From NCBI GenBank assembly GCA_051453625.1, contig JBOZIK010000001.1:242048064-242112063 (forward strand): a stretch of 64,000 nucleotides of DNA. The letters run 5' to 3'. Numbering within the stretch: the stretch's first letter is position 1; each line of letters begins with the position of its first letter. The position numbers and the translations under genes were made by a program. The notes below the pieces were generated by a model, which did no database searches, was not told where the DNA came from, and was given only the letters and a program-made list of their open reading frames with translations. Source of the DNA: Welwitschia mirabilis. Its lineage: Eukaryota > Gnetophyta > Gnetopsida > Welwitschiales. Positions 24,707 to 36,545 of this stretch are shown piece by piece.

Positions 24707-25463
24707 TTTGCATCCTTGATTTTTGATGGAATAGAAATAATCATATTATTATGATTATTATGAAAATCACTCTTTAATCTATAACTTTATTACCTGCAAA
24801 AACGACATCGATATAATATAATATTTTAGTTAATGTAAATCACATTTTAATGTATAAATATAAATTTACAATAGTTTCTAAACAATCACAATATAAGTTG
24901 TTACAGTGTTTTATTATGATTATAACAAATCAAAATATAAAGTAATACTATGGTTTAATTAAAACTATCATATAGTTTAGACTAACTTATAGTGATTATA
25001 ATACAATGCTAGTTAAGAACATATAATATTACATTTACTACAAACTAAATTATGATGTATTGATAATTGCTTACTTTAGATTTGATACAATTATAGTATA
25101 TGTTTTCATGATTTACATGGTTTACGATGGTTATAACAGACCAAAGTATAAAGTAAGTACTATGATTTTATTAAAAATGTAATATAAATTCTAATGACAT
25201 CTAGGTATTCAATACATTTATTGTAGCTACTAGTAATAACTATAACTTTATAGAGTTAATATGAAATAATACTATAGTTTATTATAACTACTAGAAATTT
25301 ATAAGGTTAATATCAAAACATTTAATGGTTACTTAAAACCATAGTAAATGTATTACTATAGTTTATATGATGGTCATTGTACTGTCGCTATTTCCTTTAG
25401 TATCTTAATAGTTATTTTTTAACTGTAGCAAAATATCCATTGACAAAATCAAACTTTTTAGTG
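24707..25463 (-). mobile_element. Probable CACTA DNA-transposon terminus
   Basis: Read on the minus strand, the right end starts CACTAAAAAG (25463 leftward), the terminal signature of CACTA elements. Inside it follow a GCGACAG motif and many short inverted copies related to ccatagtaaatgtattactatagtttatatgatgg, a pattern like CACTA subterminal repeats. The left end is weaker: tgatttttgatggaa near 24716 resembles the segment next to the right terminus. No transposase is visible, so it would be a short non-autonomous copy. It abuts the LTR of element E at 25464. Confidence 0.5.
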
Positions 25464-27209
25464 GTGCTACCTAATAAGAAGATTCTAAAGTGCATTTGAT
25501 GCATAATGAAACTAGAAAAAACATTAAATAATTTACAATCCATAATAAACATGAATATCCAACTATTAAAGTAAACCCTAGATATTTATCTAAAATTTCC
25601 CATTAGTAACCTCATCAACTGAGCATGTAAGAAGACCTATTAATTATCTTCCTCATCTTTGTTAAATCCTGATAGAAGGAATAATTTCAGTAAAAGAAAC
25701 ATTATAACAATCATGTGTAATGACCTAAGATAGTACTTTATTACTCCACTAACTTTATTTTAAAAAATATATCAATAGAGGAATAAAATAAATAGGGAAA
25801 ATCTATTGGAAAAGAAATGATTAAAAACTATTTCTTTATTAATATTAAAGAATATTTAATAAAATCATAAGCTCTAAGATTCTTAGCTCCAAATCCTAAG
25901 TTTCAACATCTAAGATTCACACTCAAAGGGAAGATGATAAGAAGAGAGGAAACGAAGATGCAAGAGGTTAAGGAAATTTGATAGTATGTACTTGCATACA
26001 AATGAAAATTTGTTTTATAAGAGATAAATTTCTTTATTTATAGGTAAGTGATAAGAATAAAATTTCTTGATACCAATAAGATAATATGATCACATTAAAA
26101 TTCAATAATATTGATAACATTAAATTGGATAAGATTGATCACTGACAAGTTGATTGAGCTTCAGTGATAAGTTATTTTGATGTATGAATGATAATAAGAC
26201 ATTATGTTTATAACTCAATAATCTAACTATGATGATTAATTCTCTTACTTTAATTAGTAATGTTAATTACATACATCATTTCCTCATGCTAGTTCTTTTT
26301 AATCTTTCATAGGCTCATAACAATATTTAATCAATTTAAAACTTACATTGAATGATGTGTAATATGCATTTAAAAAAGAAATATATTTTTTATGCCCCAG
26401 TTTCAAAACTACCATGTGTCATAATAATATGAAGTTTTTAAAATTCCAATGAATAAGAAAATGAATGTTTTATAAATTAAGTACTCTTATAGCTCTTAAG
26501 AAGGATAAAAATCATGATAGAACAAAACCTACTATTTTATTATTTTTGGTTTATAGATAATAGTTCATGTACTTATTTACATATTTATAGATCCACTAAC
26601 ATAAAACATGAGAAATAAAATATCATGATAAAGCAGAGTACACTTAATGTTTTAATCCACTTCTTTTACCAACTACGCTAAGGATTTACTTTTACCAAGT
26701 AATTTTTTACCTTTTTAACTAAGATGATAAAAATGAATAAATGAGTAGTATAAAGATATAATAAGTCATTTATATAAATATTTTGTTATTATTTTATCCC
26801 TTCTTGTAAAACTTTTGATTTAATAATTTTAGCATATAAATTGAATGTCTTTAAATAAATGAAAGTTTTTAATTTCAATATTTTGAAATATTTTGTTTAT
26901 TTATTTTTCTCATTGAAAATAGAAATTTTTATAAGATAATTAATAAAAATCCTAAAACTATGACAACTTGCCAAAAATTAAGATCAATTACTTCAATGAT
27001 CATATAAGTCTCCATAATTTAAAATTAAGCATAATTTATGTCTTTGACATAAGAAAAATAGAAGACATTATTTATTATAAAATAAGCACTTGTTTTTATA
27101 AAGCCTTTAATTAAAGAAGGATTTCATGTTATAAAAGGTATGGCATACTTATGGATTAACATTTATAATATTTAAGTAATTAAAAGTTTATAAAATATGA
27201 AACATAACA
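25464..27209 (-). repeat. Element E 3' LTR
   Basis: It matches 48148-49844 in the same orientation. Examples are the shared blocks around gataagttattttgatgtatgaatgataa at about 26166 and 48785, and the ttaattacatacatcatttc block at 26268 and 48888. The inner border is fixed at 27209 by the adjacent polypurine tract. The left border is where the CACTA-like sequence begins. Confidence 0.82.
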
Positions 27210-27222
27210 TACCCCCCACTTT
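27210..27222 (-). other. Element E polypurine tract
   Basis: On the minus strand this reads aaagtggggggta immediately before the LTR start TGTTATG. It fixes both the inner LTR border and the minus orientation of element E. Confidence 0.8.
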
Positions 27223-27499
27223 AAAAATTGAGATACATAAAGAGTTTAAGAATCTATAATTACATATTATGTAATTTAATACTATTTGGTTATTGATTTA
27301 TTATTTTTTCACTCCTAAGTAGCTGTACTAAGACTATGATTACTTAATTTTATCTTTACTTAATGGATCTACCTCTTCCATAAAATGATAGTTAATTAAT
27401 TCAACACAACTTCTAGCTCTTTTATAGTCAAACAATTAGGGCTCACCTAAATATGAAATCAATGCAATGCATAAGACATATCTACAACATTCATTTTTA

Positions 27500-28040
27500 A
27501 TATAATTGTATAAAAAACATTATCTATGTGCAACAACCTGGGAATTGAAGAAAGCTTATTTTTCATAGATCCAAAATGTTTTAATATCTTAAATGGTATA
27601 ATAAATTTAGGGTATATATCTGAATTGTTAACTCCTTGAATTATTGATTTTGTTAGTGATACTTTAAGAAATATATAATCATTAACTTCAAATTTAAGAA
27701 CTCTTGTTTAATGATCTGCATAGATCTTTTAGCTATCTACTACTTCTTTAAGATTTTTCTTAATGATCCTCATTTTATTTTTATTTCATATAACATTCTT
27801 AGCCCTATAATCAATCTTTTCTTAGGTTCTATCCACTTAGTAGGTGATCTAAACTTTCTACCATATAAATCTTTAAATGAAGTAATTTTAATTGAACTTT
27901 GATAAATATTATTATATGTAAATTTATCTAATGATTAATATTTTTTCCAACTATTATGCTTATTTAAAATATAAGATCTAAGAAGATCTTCTAAAATTTG
28001 ACTTACCTTTTGACTTAACTATGTTTAAATATAAATTATC
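27500..28040 (-). pseudogene. Element E integrase remnant
   Basis: The minus-strand translation from 28030 leftward gives SWKKY followed by a stop where Leu/Pro is usual. It continues with FTYNNIYQSSIKITSFKDLY and GRKFRSPTKWIEPKKRLIIG. This matches the end of the gypsy integrase core, FAYNNSYHSSI.MAPFEALYGR.CRSP.CW.E.GE, which includes the catalytic Glu region. Further leftward, F-L-K-Y and a segment like IRRFKILK correspond to the chromovirus integrase C-terminal domain. Stops are scattered through it. The plus-strand open frame at 27711-27902 is its antisense shadow. Confidence 0.88.
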
Positions 28041-28689
28041 ATTATTATTAAGACTTGGAAATAAAATTTAAATCCCCATTGAAGATAAGGGAATATCATG
28101 TAATCAACAACATTATAAATATATGTTTAGTATTTTTCTTAGCACTATAAGTACATTTTACTAAGATAAAATATGCTTAGTTAATCAATTTATCAATTAT
28201 AATCATGATTGAGTCATTATTACTTTGTGTTATATAAGTTATAATATAAAATCCATGTAAATCACATATTATTTATATTTTGGAATATCACAAAGATAGT
28301 GTAATCCTATTAGATTTCTATGTTATGTATTAACTTGCTAATACTTTAGATACTTTTGTATAAAATCTACTACATCTTTCTTCATTCATTTCCACTAAAG
28401 TTTTTATTTCATGTTTTGGTACATTTTATTTTTTACAAGATTATTTGATATTAAAGGATTATGAAATTTGAACATTATCTTATATTTAATTTCATCTACA
28501 TTAGAAACCAAAACTATTCCCTTAAATCTAATAATACCATTTGAATTAATACTAAAATATTTTAAATTCATTAATTTTACAAACTAATCCTTTAATTTTT
28601 AATAACTTTTGTATTCGTTTTAGTCTTTAAAAATAAAATCAAGAATCTAACTTTAAATTTCTATAAATTTATTAAGATATTCAACATCC

Positions 28690-28870
28690 ACTAAGGTCAT
28701 ATATAAACTTACTTACTTTATCTTCATGGTACAAAATTTCAAGATCAAAACTAGAAAGAAATTCCAATCATTTTTTAACCTAGGATTTAAGTTTGATTAA
28801 GTTAAAATGTACTTTAAACTCTTGTGATTAGTTAAAAATAAAAATTTAACATCATTGAAATATTTTTTTT
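28690..28870 (-). pseudogene. Element E RNase H remnant
   Basis: The minus-strand translation reads FTNHKSLKYILT, a stop where Gln is expected, and then SNLNPRL. The counterpart of RW.E.L.D.DLEI.YHEGKAN follows as DWNFF..LILKFCTMKIK. This is the C-terminal RNase H segment typical of Ty3/gypsy pol (TDHKSLKY motif). Its position between RT and integrase confirms gypsy gene order. Confidence 0.87.
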
Positions 28871-28879
28871 ATAAATTTA

Positions 28880-29680
28880 AAGAAAATATTACTATGGATA
28901 ACTTAAGATTATGTATTAGAATAATTTATTTCATTTTAAATCAACTTCTGAAAATAACTTATCTTTCTTAAGTTGGTTAAAAAATCATTTATTTTTTATA
29001 GTGGATATTTTTCTTAAGGATGCTTTATTTAACTCTAAGCAAGGAATAAATTAAATCCTCCATTGTCTTTAGTTATAAATAACATAGATGCTTTTCATGG
29101 TGATATAATAAAATAAATAAAAACTTTTCATAAATTTTTTTTAAGATAAATTTTTAATTATTTCATTTTTGTAATATATTTTTTATATTATTCTTTAGTA
29201 ATTAGTTGGATTCTTAGAATAAAATCAAGAAAAATTAAATTCCAAATAGATGACATTCTTAGTAACTAAACTATAAATACATTAACAAGTTCTTAAATTA
29301 TTGTTATATTCTTTATTAAATTTTTTCCTTCATTTATATTGGTTGATTTTAGATAGGATATATAATCTAATGATTTCTTATTAATTTCCCATCATATATT
29401 CTTAACTTTAATTAAATCATCTATGTCTAATTTAAAATAATCCTACACAATTAGGCTTTAATAATGATTTGTTATCTCTCCTTTGTTCTTTTTATAATTT
29501 ATAGTTACTTTATTCTATATTAAATAATTCATACCTACTTCTTACGTTAAGAAGAATCAATTACACTTGAAATTCACCCTAACTTATAGATAAAGTAAAC
29601 TCTTAGACCTAATGATTAACCTTAAATATGGACCTATTTGTAATTTCTTTTCACCTTCAATTATAGTATAAAAAAATTTT
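28880..29680 (-). pseudogene. Element E RT-region sequence, cut by element C
   Basis: This stretch lies upstream of RNase H in the minus orientation, so it must hold the RT part of pol. The frame is too broken for me to point to the catalytic Asp-Asp motif. It ends abruptly at 29680, where the LTR of element C begins. The missing upstream part resumes at 43698. Confidence 0.55.
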
Positions 29681-30951
29681 TGTGAGCCAAATTGGCCATA
29701 TTTAACATCATGTTTTGAGTGTGTTTTTAGGTTCTTTTTATGGATTTAATGCTTATCCTAACCACTTTTAATGACAAAAATTAAAGACAAATAATTAATA
29801 ATAATTTGAATTAAAGTAAAGTAATTATAAACCATTTGAAAAAGACATGTAAAAGAAGATGTTATATGAAAAGTCACCAAGAAGATCAATGATCATGGAT
29901 GATGAAATCCAAAATCACTAAGAAGATCAATAGTCATGGAAGATGAAAATCTAAAAGTCACCAGAAATATCAATGATCAAGAAAGATGAAAAGTTAAAAG
30001 TCAATAAGAAGAACGATAGTTATAAAAGGTGAAAAGATAAAAGTCATCAAGAAGATTAATGATCATAAAATATGAAAAGCTAGTAGTCATCAAGAAGATC
30101 AATAGTAATGTACAATGAAAAGCTAAAATTCATCAAGAAGGAATGTGAAAGATAAGAAACCATAGGAAGATAAAAGATCAATAGATGTAAAGAATATAAA
30201 ATAAACTCCACTAATTATGTAATAATTATTATGATCATGCTTAATCAATTATGAATCTTCAAAAATTCTAATAGTTATTTCAAATACTAAATACCTCCCT
30301 TCAGTCCCCTATTTACTCATCTTAGTTATATCAATTCTTCTTGTAATGTTTAAAGAATGATTAACTAAAGGATTCAGTCATTAGTTGCAGAGAAGGTCAT
30401 TTATTAAAGTTGGGTCATGTCTTCTTCATTAAGAATCTCTACTTTGTAACCATTATAGAGAAGGACATCACATGATGTTACATTGTGTCTCCTTCACTAA
30501 GGAATTATTACTTTGTAGATAGAAGTGAACCTTTCAATTAATGAGATATTAGTTGAATTGTTTTTTTAAAAGTTCTTTATCTTTCTTAAAGATTATGTCA
30601 ATTTCATTAAAGTAAAAGGTACTTGTAATTCATATAGATTATGAGGATCAATCTAGATAACAATAAGTTGGTTGACCTAGTTAGAATCTGCATTTAAGTT
30701 GCATTTTATTCATCTTTGCATTTCATCTATTGCATTACATTTTAATTTTGAAAGTTAAATTAGGCAATCAAATCATTTGTAGTAATCTTCTAATTTCATA
30801 TTCTATAAGTTCTCTCTAGAGTATGACAAACATATTGACTTCTACATCCTAGTGTATTTCATGTGTATTTTATTAAAGAATCATAGGTACAAAATATTAA
30901 AGATTAATCTAAAAGAAATATTAATTTTAGCATACAATTCACACCTTAATA
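29681..30951 (+). repeat. Element C 5' LTR
   Basis: Starts TGTGAGCC and ends at about 30951 beside the primer site. It matches 42656-43697 in blocks such as taacatcatgtt(t/g)tgagtgtg and aacttttaatgacaaa. It is longer than its partner, partly because it holds more 43-bp units. Confidence 0.82.
29871..30145 (+). repeat. 43-bp tandem array in element C 5' LTR (about six units)
   Basis: Units start with agtcaccaagaagatcaatg and end gaagatgaaaagctaaa. Six units plus a partial seventh can be counted at regular 43-nt spacing. The 3' LTR has only about four and a partial (42835-43020). Since LTRs are identical when a copy inserts, the count changed afterwards. Confidence 0.82.
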
Positions 30952-30952
30952 A

Positions 30953-30972
30953 ATTGGTGTCATTATTAGGAA
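30953..30972 (+). other. Element C primer-binding site (tRNA-Asp type)
   Basis: attggtgtcattattaggaa matches the tRNA-Asp site used by Athila and related gypsy elements, TGGCGCCGTTGCCGGGGA. Almost every difference is a C-to-T or G-to-A change. It lies just inside the 5' LTR. Confidence 0.8.
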
Positions 30973-32249
30973 GGAGTTCAAAAAAGCTTAGAATGTTCAA
31001 TCTCATTCCATAGGTAACTAATTTGATTTCAAATTATTTACCCATGTAGTATGTATATACAATTTTTTTCTTCTTAGATTAATTTCAACTTTTAATTTAT
31101 TAGTTTATATTGCTTTCTAAATTTGTATTAGGTTTTTTTCTTTTCTTAGTTTAGATTACACATTTGCTTTTATAGTTTAGCTTAAACTTTTTTTTTAGTT
31201 TTTATGTTCATTTCTTAATTTCTATAAATTTTCATTTCTATGTTTTTATTACTTTTTCCCCCTTGGTATTGTTTGGATTTTATTTTTATTTTTATGGTTT
31301 TTTCTTTTACTTTTTAATTTTTGTAATTTTTTCAAATTTCTATAATTTTTTAATTTCTACAAGTTTTTGTTTACACCTTATTATTATTTTTATGTGTAAA
31401 ATCAAATACTATTACTTGAAGCCTACTCTTTATATCTAATTTGATCTTGAAGATTACCATTTACTCCTTAGGCTTTGAGAGATTTTAGTGATTGTCTTTC
31501 TTATAATCCTAAATAATTATTTTTGTTTCATCTTTTCATCTATTTCTATGAATAATGATTAAAGAAACCTTTGAGAAATATTATTTAAAAAAAAAGAAAG
31601 ATTTTTAGGATACCAATGAAATACCATTATAAGAAATATTTATAAAAAGGGAGTGGTTAATAAAAAATAATGTTGAAACTGGGAATTGGACCCCTTTTTC
31701 CTTGTAACTTATCTCTTTTTCTTCCTCTTCTTTTTAGCCTCCATGTAAAAATAACAATAAAAATTTTCAAAATTTTACAACTATAAGGAAAAGATTAAAA
31801 AACATGAAGAAAATACAACATGAAGAGTAATCTAGTCATAGCAACCTAGTTTAAAATCTTAATAATAGATTAGAAATTTACACCAAGGAATTAGTTGATG
31901 CAAAGATGTTAAATAAACAACCTCAATTAGTAAACTCTCCTTGTAAAATTTGAGGAAACAACTCCTATTAAACTAAATATTATCTTACTTTACTAAGATG
32001 TATAGAATTGGCTTGTGCATTCAACCAAAAACCTAATACCTTTAGAAATAATAAAAAAATTCAACCATAAAATATTATTTTAATAAGACTTTAGGCTTTC
32101 TTTTGATAATAGATATAGAGGTAATAACTTCTAATTCAATAATTTTTATCCCAATAGCTTTCATCCCAATAACTATCAGTTCCATAACTCTTCTAAGGAT
32201 GATTCACTTAGATATGTAATTGAGGAATACAACAAAAAACATTGCAAAC
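30973..32249 (+). other. Element C internal region, left part
   Basis: A T-rich leader (31030-31390) is followed by sequence related to the corresponding leader of element B. Compare aaaagggagtggttaataaaaaataatg near 31637 with tataaaaagaaggagaacaata near 34291. No known domain is visible. It is broken at 32249 by the insertion of element B. Confidence 0.65.
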
Positions 32250-33609
32250 TATTGTGATGTCAATTTGTAGGATTTTAACTAGGTATTTTAAGTACTTTTA
32301 CAAGACATTTAAAAAGGTTTAGATGTAATTATGATAATTATGGAGAGTCAATGAAATGATCATAGAAACACATAATTCTTAGCATATTTGGAGGATTTCA
32401 AGCATATTCTAGTACATAGTATTTTAGAGGAAGATTAATGATGAAGAAGTTTAATGTTCTTTAGTTGAAGAGCTTTTGAAGAATTTTGTCCCCACTGTCG
32501 TTCCTATGATAGTCACAATGACAACACTATAATATCCTATTGTGATAGTGACATGAACTAGAGTTAGAAGCCAATGAACCCCATTTTCTAAGGAGTTGTA
32601 ATCCCTGTTGTTACTTCCATGACATGAGGGATGACAACACATTTAAAGCTAACTATGGAGCTACTTACGGAGCGAGAAGCTGATGACTCATCTATTATTA
32701 GGAGGAATCATTCCCAATGTCATCCCCATAACATTCGGGACAATAACTGTTTTGTATAAATAGAAGTGAATTATTTTGTAATGGGGTCATGCACCTCATC
32801 TAGACTACTAGGGTTTATTCTTTAATTCCTAGGGTTATGGTTCTAGAACCTTTAACATAAAACTATAAATACCTCCCTTGCACTCACTTCCAATTCATCT
32901 TTTATACAAAATATTCTTGTGAAGAAAGACGAAAGAACAAGAGGTCCATCTAGTAGCTACAGAGAGAAGTTTACCTTAGTGTTGGACTGAGTTTCCTCCA
33001 TTAAGATGCTGCTACTTTTTTATAAGTAGATGTAAAAGTTAATGATTAATTTAATTAGTATTTTTACTACTATTGTGTAAATGTCCCTTATGGTTTAAGT
33101 TGATTATAGTTTGATGGTAGTTCTATAGTTTATTTAGATCATAAGGATAATCTTTATTAAGGTTGACTTAGTTAGTTTAGATCTTGCATTAAATTTATTT
33201 GTTTTATTTTATATTTGTGTTACCATATTTTATTTGGAATATCTTATATTTTATGTTAGTTACAAACAATTAATAAACTCTTTCTAATTGATTTGAATTA
33301 TAAAGAACTAATTCTTATGACAGGAGAATGGGAATCCAAATAGAACTCATCCCACTTACATTTCATCCATTACATTTTACCATGATTCATCTTTAATTAT
33401 ATTTTCATTATTGTTTACTTTCATTTACTAAAATAGAAAAGATAAAAAATACTTTTTGAAATCAATTCTCTAACTTCTAACCTACTACTTTCAACAGATT
33501 ATAACATTTATGTTAACTTTCATCTATACTAGTGTGTGTTTTCTATAAGTATCCTAATTTATAGGTTTTCCCTAAGGACTTAAATATTACATACATTTAC
33601 ATCATAACA
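32250..33609 (+). repeat. Element B 5' LTR
   Basis: 1360 bp, starting TATTGTGATG (TG end eroded to TA) and ending atcataaca. It matches 38302-39584 along its length. It contains three copies of an imperfect hairpin module related to gtcatccccatgacatgagg, near 32487, 32604 and 32706. The minus-strand frame at 32451-32642 is a chance frame in this LTR. Confidence 0.88.
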
Positions 33610-33629
33610 TTTTGACACCATTATTGGGA
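33610..33629 (+). other. Element B primer-binding site (tRNA-Asp type)
   Basis: ttttgacaccattattggga directly follows the LTR end. It matches TTTTGGCGCCGTTGCCGGGG after C-to-T and G-to-A changes. It is the same primer class as element C, which supports common ancestry. Confidence 0.83.
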
Positions 33630-34460
33630 AAGGTGGCAAGGAGCTAGAGGATTATCACTATCCAAATACATACCTTATATTTTAATTTAGGTTATTTATT
33701 TGAAGTAGTGTTTTATTTCTATTTTAGTTTAGTAGATTTATTTCTATATTCTTATTCTCTATAGCATTAAAAAGTATTGTCATCCCCTCTATAATTTCCA
33801 CAATACTGAGGATAACACTTTAAATTTTCAAATTTATTTTTTTACCCATAAGATTTTTTTTAAGATTTTATGTTTTTGGTTTTTCTAGCATAATAATACA
33901 TCATTTCCACTATTATCCCCATGACACATAGGACAATAGTGGCTTCTTTTTCTTTCTATAATTTGTTCTTTTATTTTATAATTTTCCTTTTTCTCTGTGA
34001 TCATTATGTTAATTATCTTCATGATTATTTAAACAATTTCCATTAAACATTTTTTGAGGTTAAGAATCCAACAATTTTGATAAAAGGATGAAACATCAAA
34101 GAGAGAAGAACTTAATCTTTACTATGTACTTATTTTTCTTACCATCTTAAATTAGATTCTATTATTCCATTCTTCTTAATTGCTTCAATAAATCATGATA
34201 AAAGGATCCTTGGGAAAATTCTTTTTAGGAGGAGGATAAACCTAAAAAATTATGAGGATAATTATAAGAAAACACTTTGATAAATGTTTATAAAAAGAAG
34301 GAGAACAATATAAAATGATGTTAAGAATCAGAATTAGGTTCATTCCTCTTTTTAACCATCTTATTCATTTTCCTCTTCTTTCCAAACTCCATATAGAAAT
34401 GAAAATAAAAATTTTTAACATTTTAGGAATTCCACCTTATTTATAGGAACTTCCTACAAT
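33630..34460 (+). other. Element B leader region
   Basis: Non-coding, T-rich sequence between the primer site and the reading frame. It contains two further copies of the LTR-type motif (near 33777 and 33905, for example tattatccccatgacacata). A purine-rich stretch lies near 34200-34310. No domain is visible. Confidence 0.55.
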
Positions 34461-34487
34461 TATTTTTATCAATCTCCACCATCTCCT

Positions 34488-35956
34488 ATGCATGAATATG
34501 AAGAAGATGATCCACATTCCATGAACTACTATGAGGAAGAAAAAGATTCAATGAAAGAAATGAATGATAAAATAAAAAAAAGCCAAGAAAATACCAATAA
34601 GAACATATAAAATTTAATTGATACCTTTCAACAAATAATATTACAAAATTGTGGTTCTTTTATAACATGACATCCTCAAACCTATCTTTCTATATCCTAC
34701 CTTAATAAAAATGAGGAGAAATTAGAAATAATTGACCATGATTCTTGCTTTCAACTAGAAAAAGAAAATTTGGATCAAACTCAACATCCTACTCATTAGG
34801 AGATTAGTACAAGGGAGGTAACAATAATGCAACTTAATCTTTCAATAATGAAGATGAGGATGGTCATTCATTAGATGATGATATTAAGGTATTAGATTAT
34901 ATCCTTACCATTCATTTACTACTAGATAATCTAGATGAGGAAGCCATTCATGAAGAATATGTATACTTTTTAATCAATGATAAATATTATGCTCTTATTT
35001 CTCTTGATAATCTTTTTGATGAATCTAACAACTTAGAGAATAAATGTAATATTCAATAAGAGAAGGGAGATATAGCTATAAATAATGATGAGAAAACTAA
35101 ATAAACAATAAAATGAAATAATGATAAAGAAAATAATGAAGAAACTAATCACAATGAAGGACCCATAGAGATTCATTTAAAATTCATAGGGGATATACAT
35201 ATTCATTCTATTCATACTTCTACATCCTTTCCACCTACGCCTTCATGTACAACATAAAATTACATCCTTCATTTTACTTCTACTTTTACTTTCACATTAC
35301 CTTTTGATCTTAATAATAATAACCTTTCTCCAAGCCTTCCATTTAAACCTTCATGTAGTTCTTAAAGCCATGTTCCTTTCCTTGATTTTCATAAAACTCA
35401 TAATTTTGAAGAGTTTATTCCTCCTATCTCTAAATCTCTTCCTTTAAAAAATCCATGTGATATTCAAGGTAACATCCTTTATTTTTCTATCAAGTTTACT
35501 TTACCTTGTGCTTTTAATGATTATTCTTTTTAAATGTTTGACTTGAAATATCTTGGAATTTTAAATTGGTGTAAACCTTATTTTCTTGATGATAATCCAT
35601 GCTTAGAAATGAATCTTAAAAAGCTTCTCAATCTCATTAAACATTCTCAAAAACCCTTAAAAACATCTTGGATCCATTCTTTAAGTTATTCCTTACATGA
35701 ATTTTATAATGATATTGATGATTGATAACGTTTTAATAAGAGATTATTTGTTAATGAGATTTATCACTTCTTTATCTCTTATTTGGATTCTAAAATTTGT
35801 GATATTAAAGTTTTTTCATTTTACTCTCTTTTCCTTCAATTAGTTTTACTTAAAAATGATTGTATACCTTTTATTTTTTATCAATTATTTTGTAATTGAT
35901 TTAGACCTTATCTTCCTAGAAAATACACTACTCATATGCACCTTTTACACAACTAG
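34488..35956 (+). pseudogene. Unidentified reading frame of element B, shared with element C
   Basis: Function unknown. A first frame from the ATG at 34488 is acidic and probably helical (HEYEEDDPHSMNYYEEEKDS near its start). After a frame change near 34830, a second frame runs from about 34868 to 35956 with no shift. Its internal stops are mostly in places where Gln or Trp codons would give them by one C-to-T or G-to-A change, for example before residues MFDLKYLGILN at 35534. The C-terminal part reads FNKRLFVNEIYHFFISYL and is closely matched in element C at 40450-40646. No catalytic motif, membrane segment or zinc finger is evident. It may be a diverged Gag-like or accessory protein; I cannot name it. 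Confidence 0.6.
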
Positions 35957-36456
35957 TTAAACCTCTCACTGGTTAGGTCCTTATCTTTTAGAAAAAGTAC
36001 ATCTTAAAATGGCTCAGTCGAAAGAAAATTCAAAAGTTAATGGATAGAAGGTTAAAAATCATTAAAATATCTATCAATTAAACCTTTAACATGATAGATG
36101 CACTTGTCTTGTATTTTGCTTTTACCATTATCTAAATTCTTCTTTAGTGGATTCTTTTGGTAAATGTCATGCTATCACTTTAACTTGACTATGTTTTACT
36201 TTATGAAGTTATCATAATTAGTGAATCTTTTACTTGGGCATTCTAATTTATAAGATTGGATTCACCCAATCTTAATACATTCATAGGTCTATGAACTTCA
36301 TTTTGAAGGAATATTTCTTAGGTTCCTTTTGTTATCTCTTAATGATGTAACTCTTTAGTTGTTTAGGGTGTTCTTCCTCATTTCTCATCTCATTACTTCA
36401 TCCTTATTCTTATGAGAACTTTTTCATGTGGAATCTATCTATCCAAAAGAAAAGCA

Positions 36457-36520
36457 AAAAAAAAAAAAGAAGAAGAAGAAGAAGAAAGAAATAAAACGAA
36501 AAAGAAAAAAATAATAACCA
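36457..36520 (+). repeat. Purine-rich A/GAA microsatellite
   Basis: A run of A followed by GAA triplets and A-rich imperfect repeats. It lies just before a small N gap and may have caused the assembly break. Confidence 0.8.
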
Positions 36521-36536
36521 TGATCTTATGTATCTA

Positions 36537-36545
36537 NNNNNNNNN
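36537..36545. other. Assembly gap (9 N)
   Basis: Nine undetermined bases in the interior of element B, next to a purine-rich microsatellite. Confidence 0.99.

Noticed and set aside
29861-30145. CRISPR-like array
   Set aside because: The units are contiguous 43-bp tandem copies without unique spacers and lie in an LTR of a plant element.
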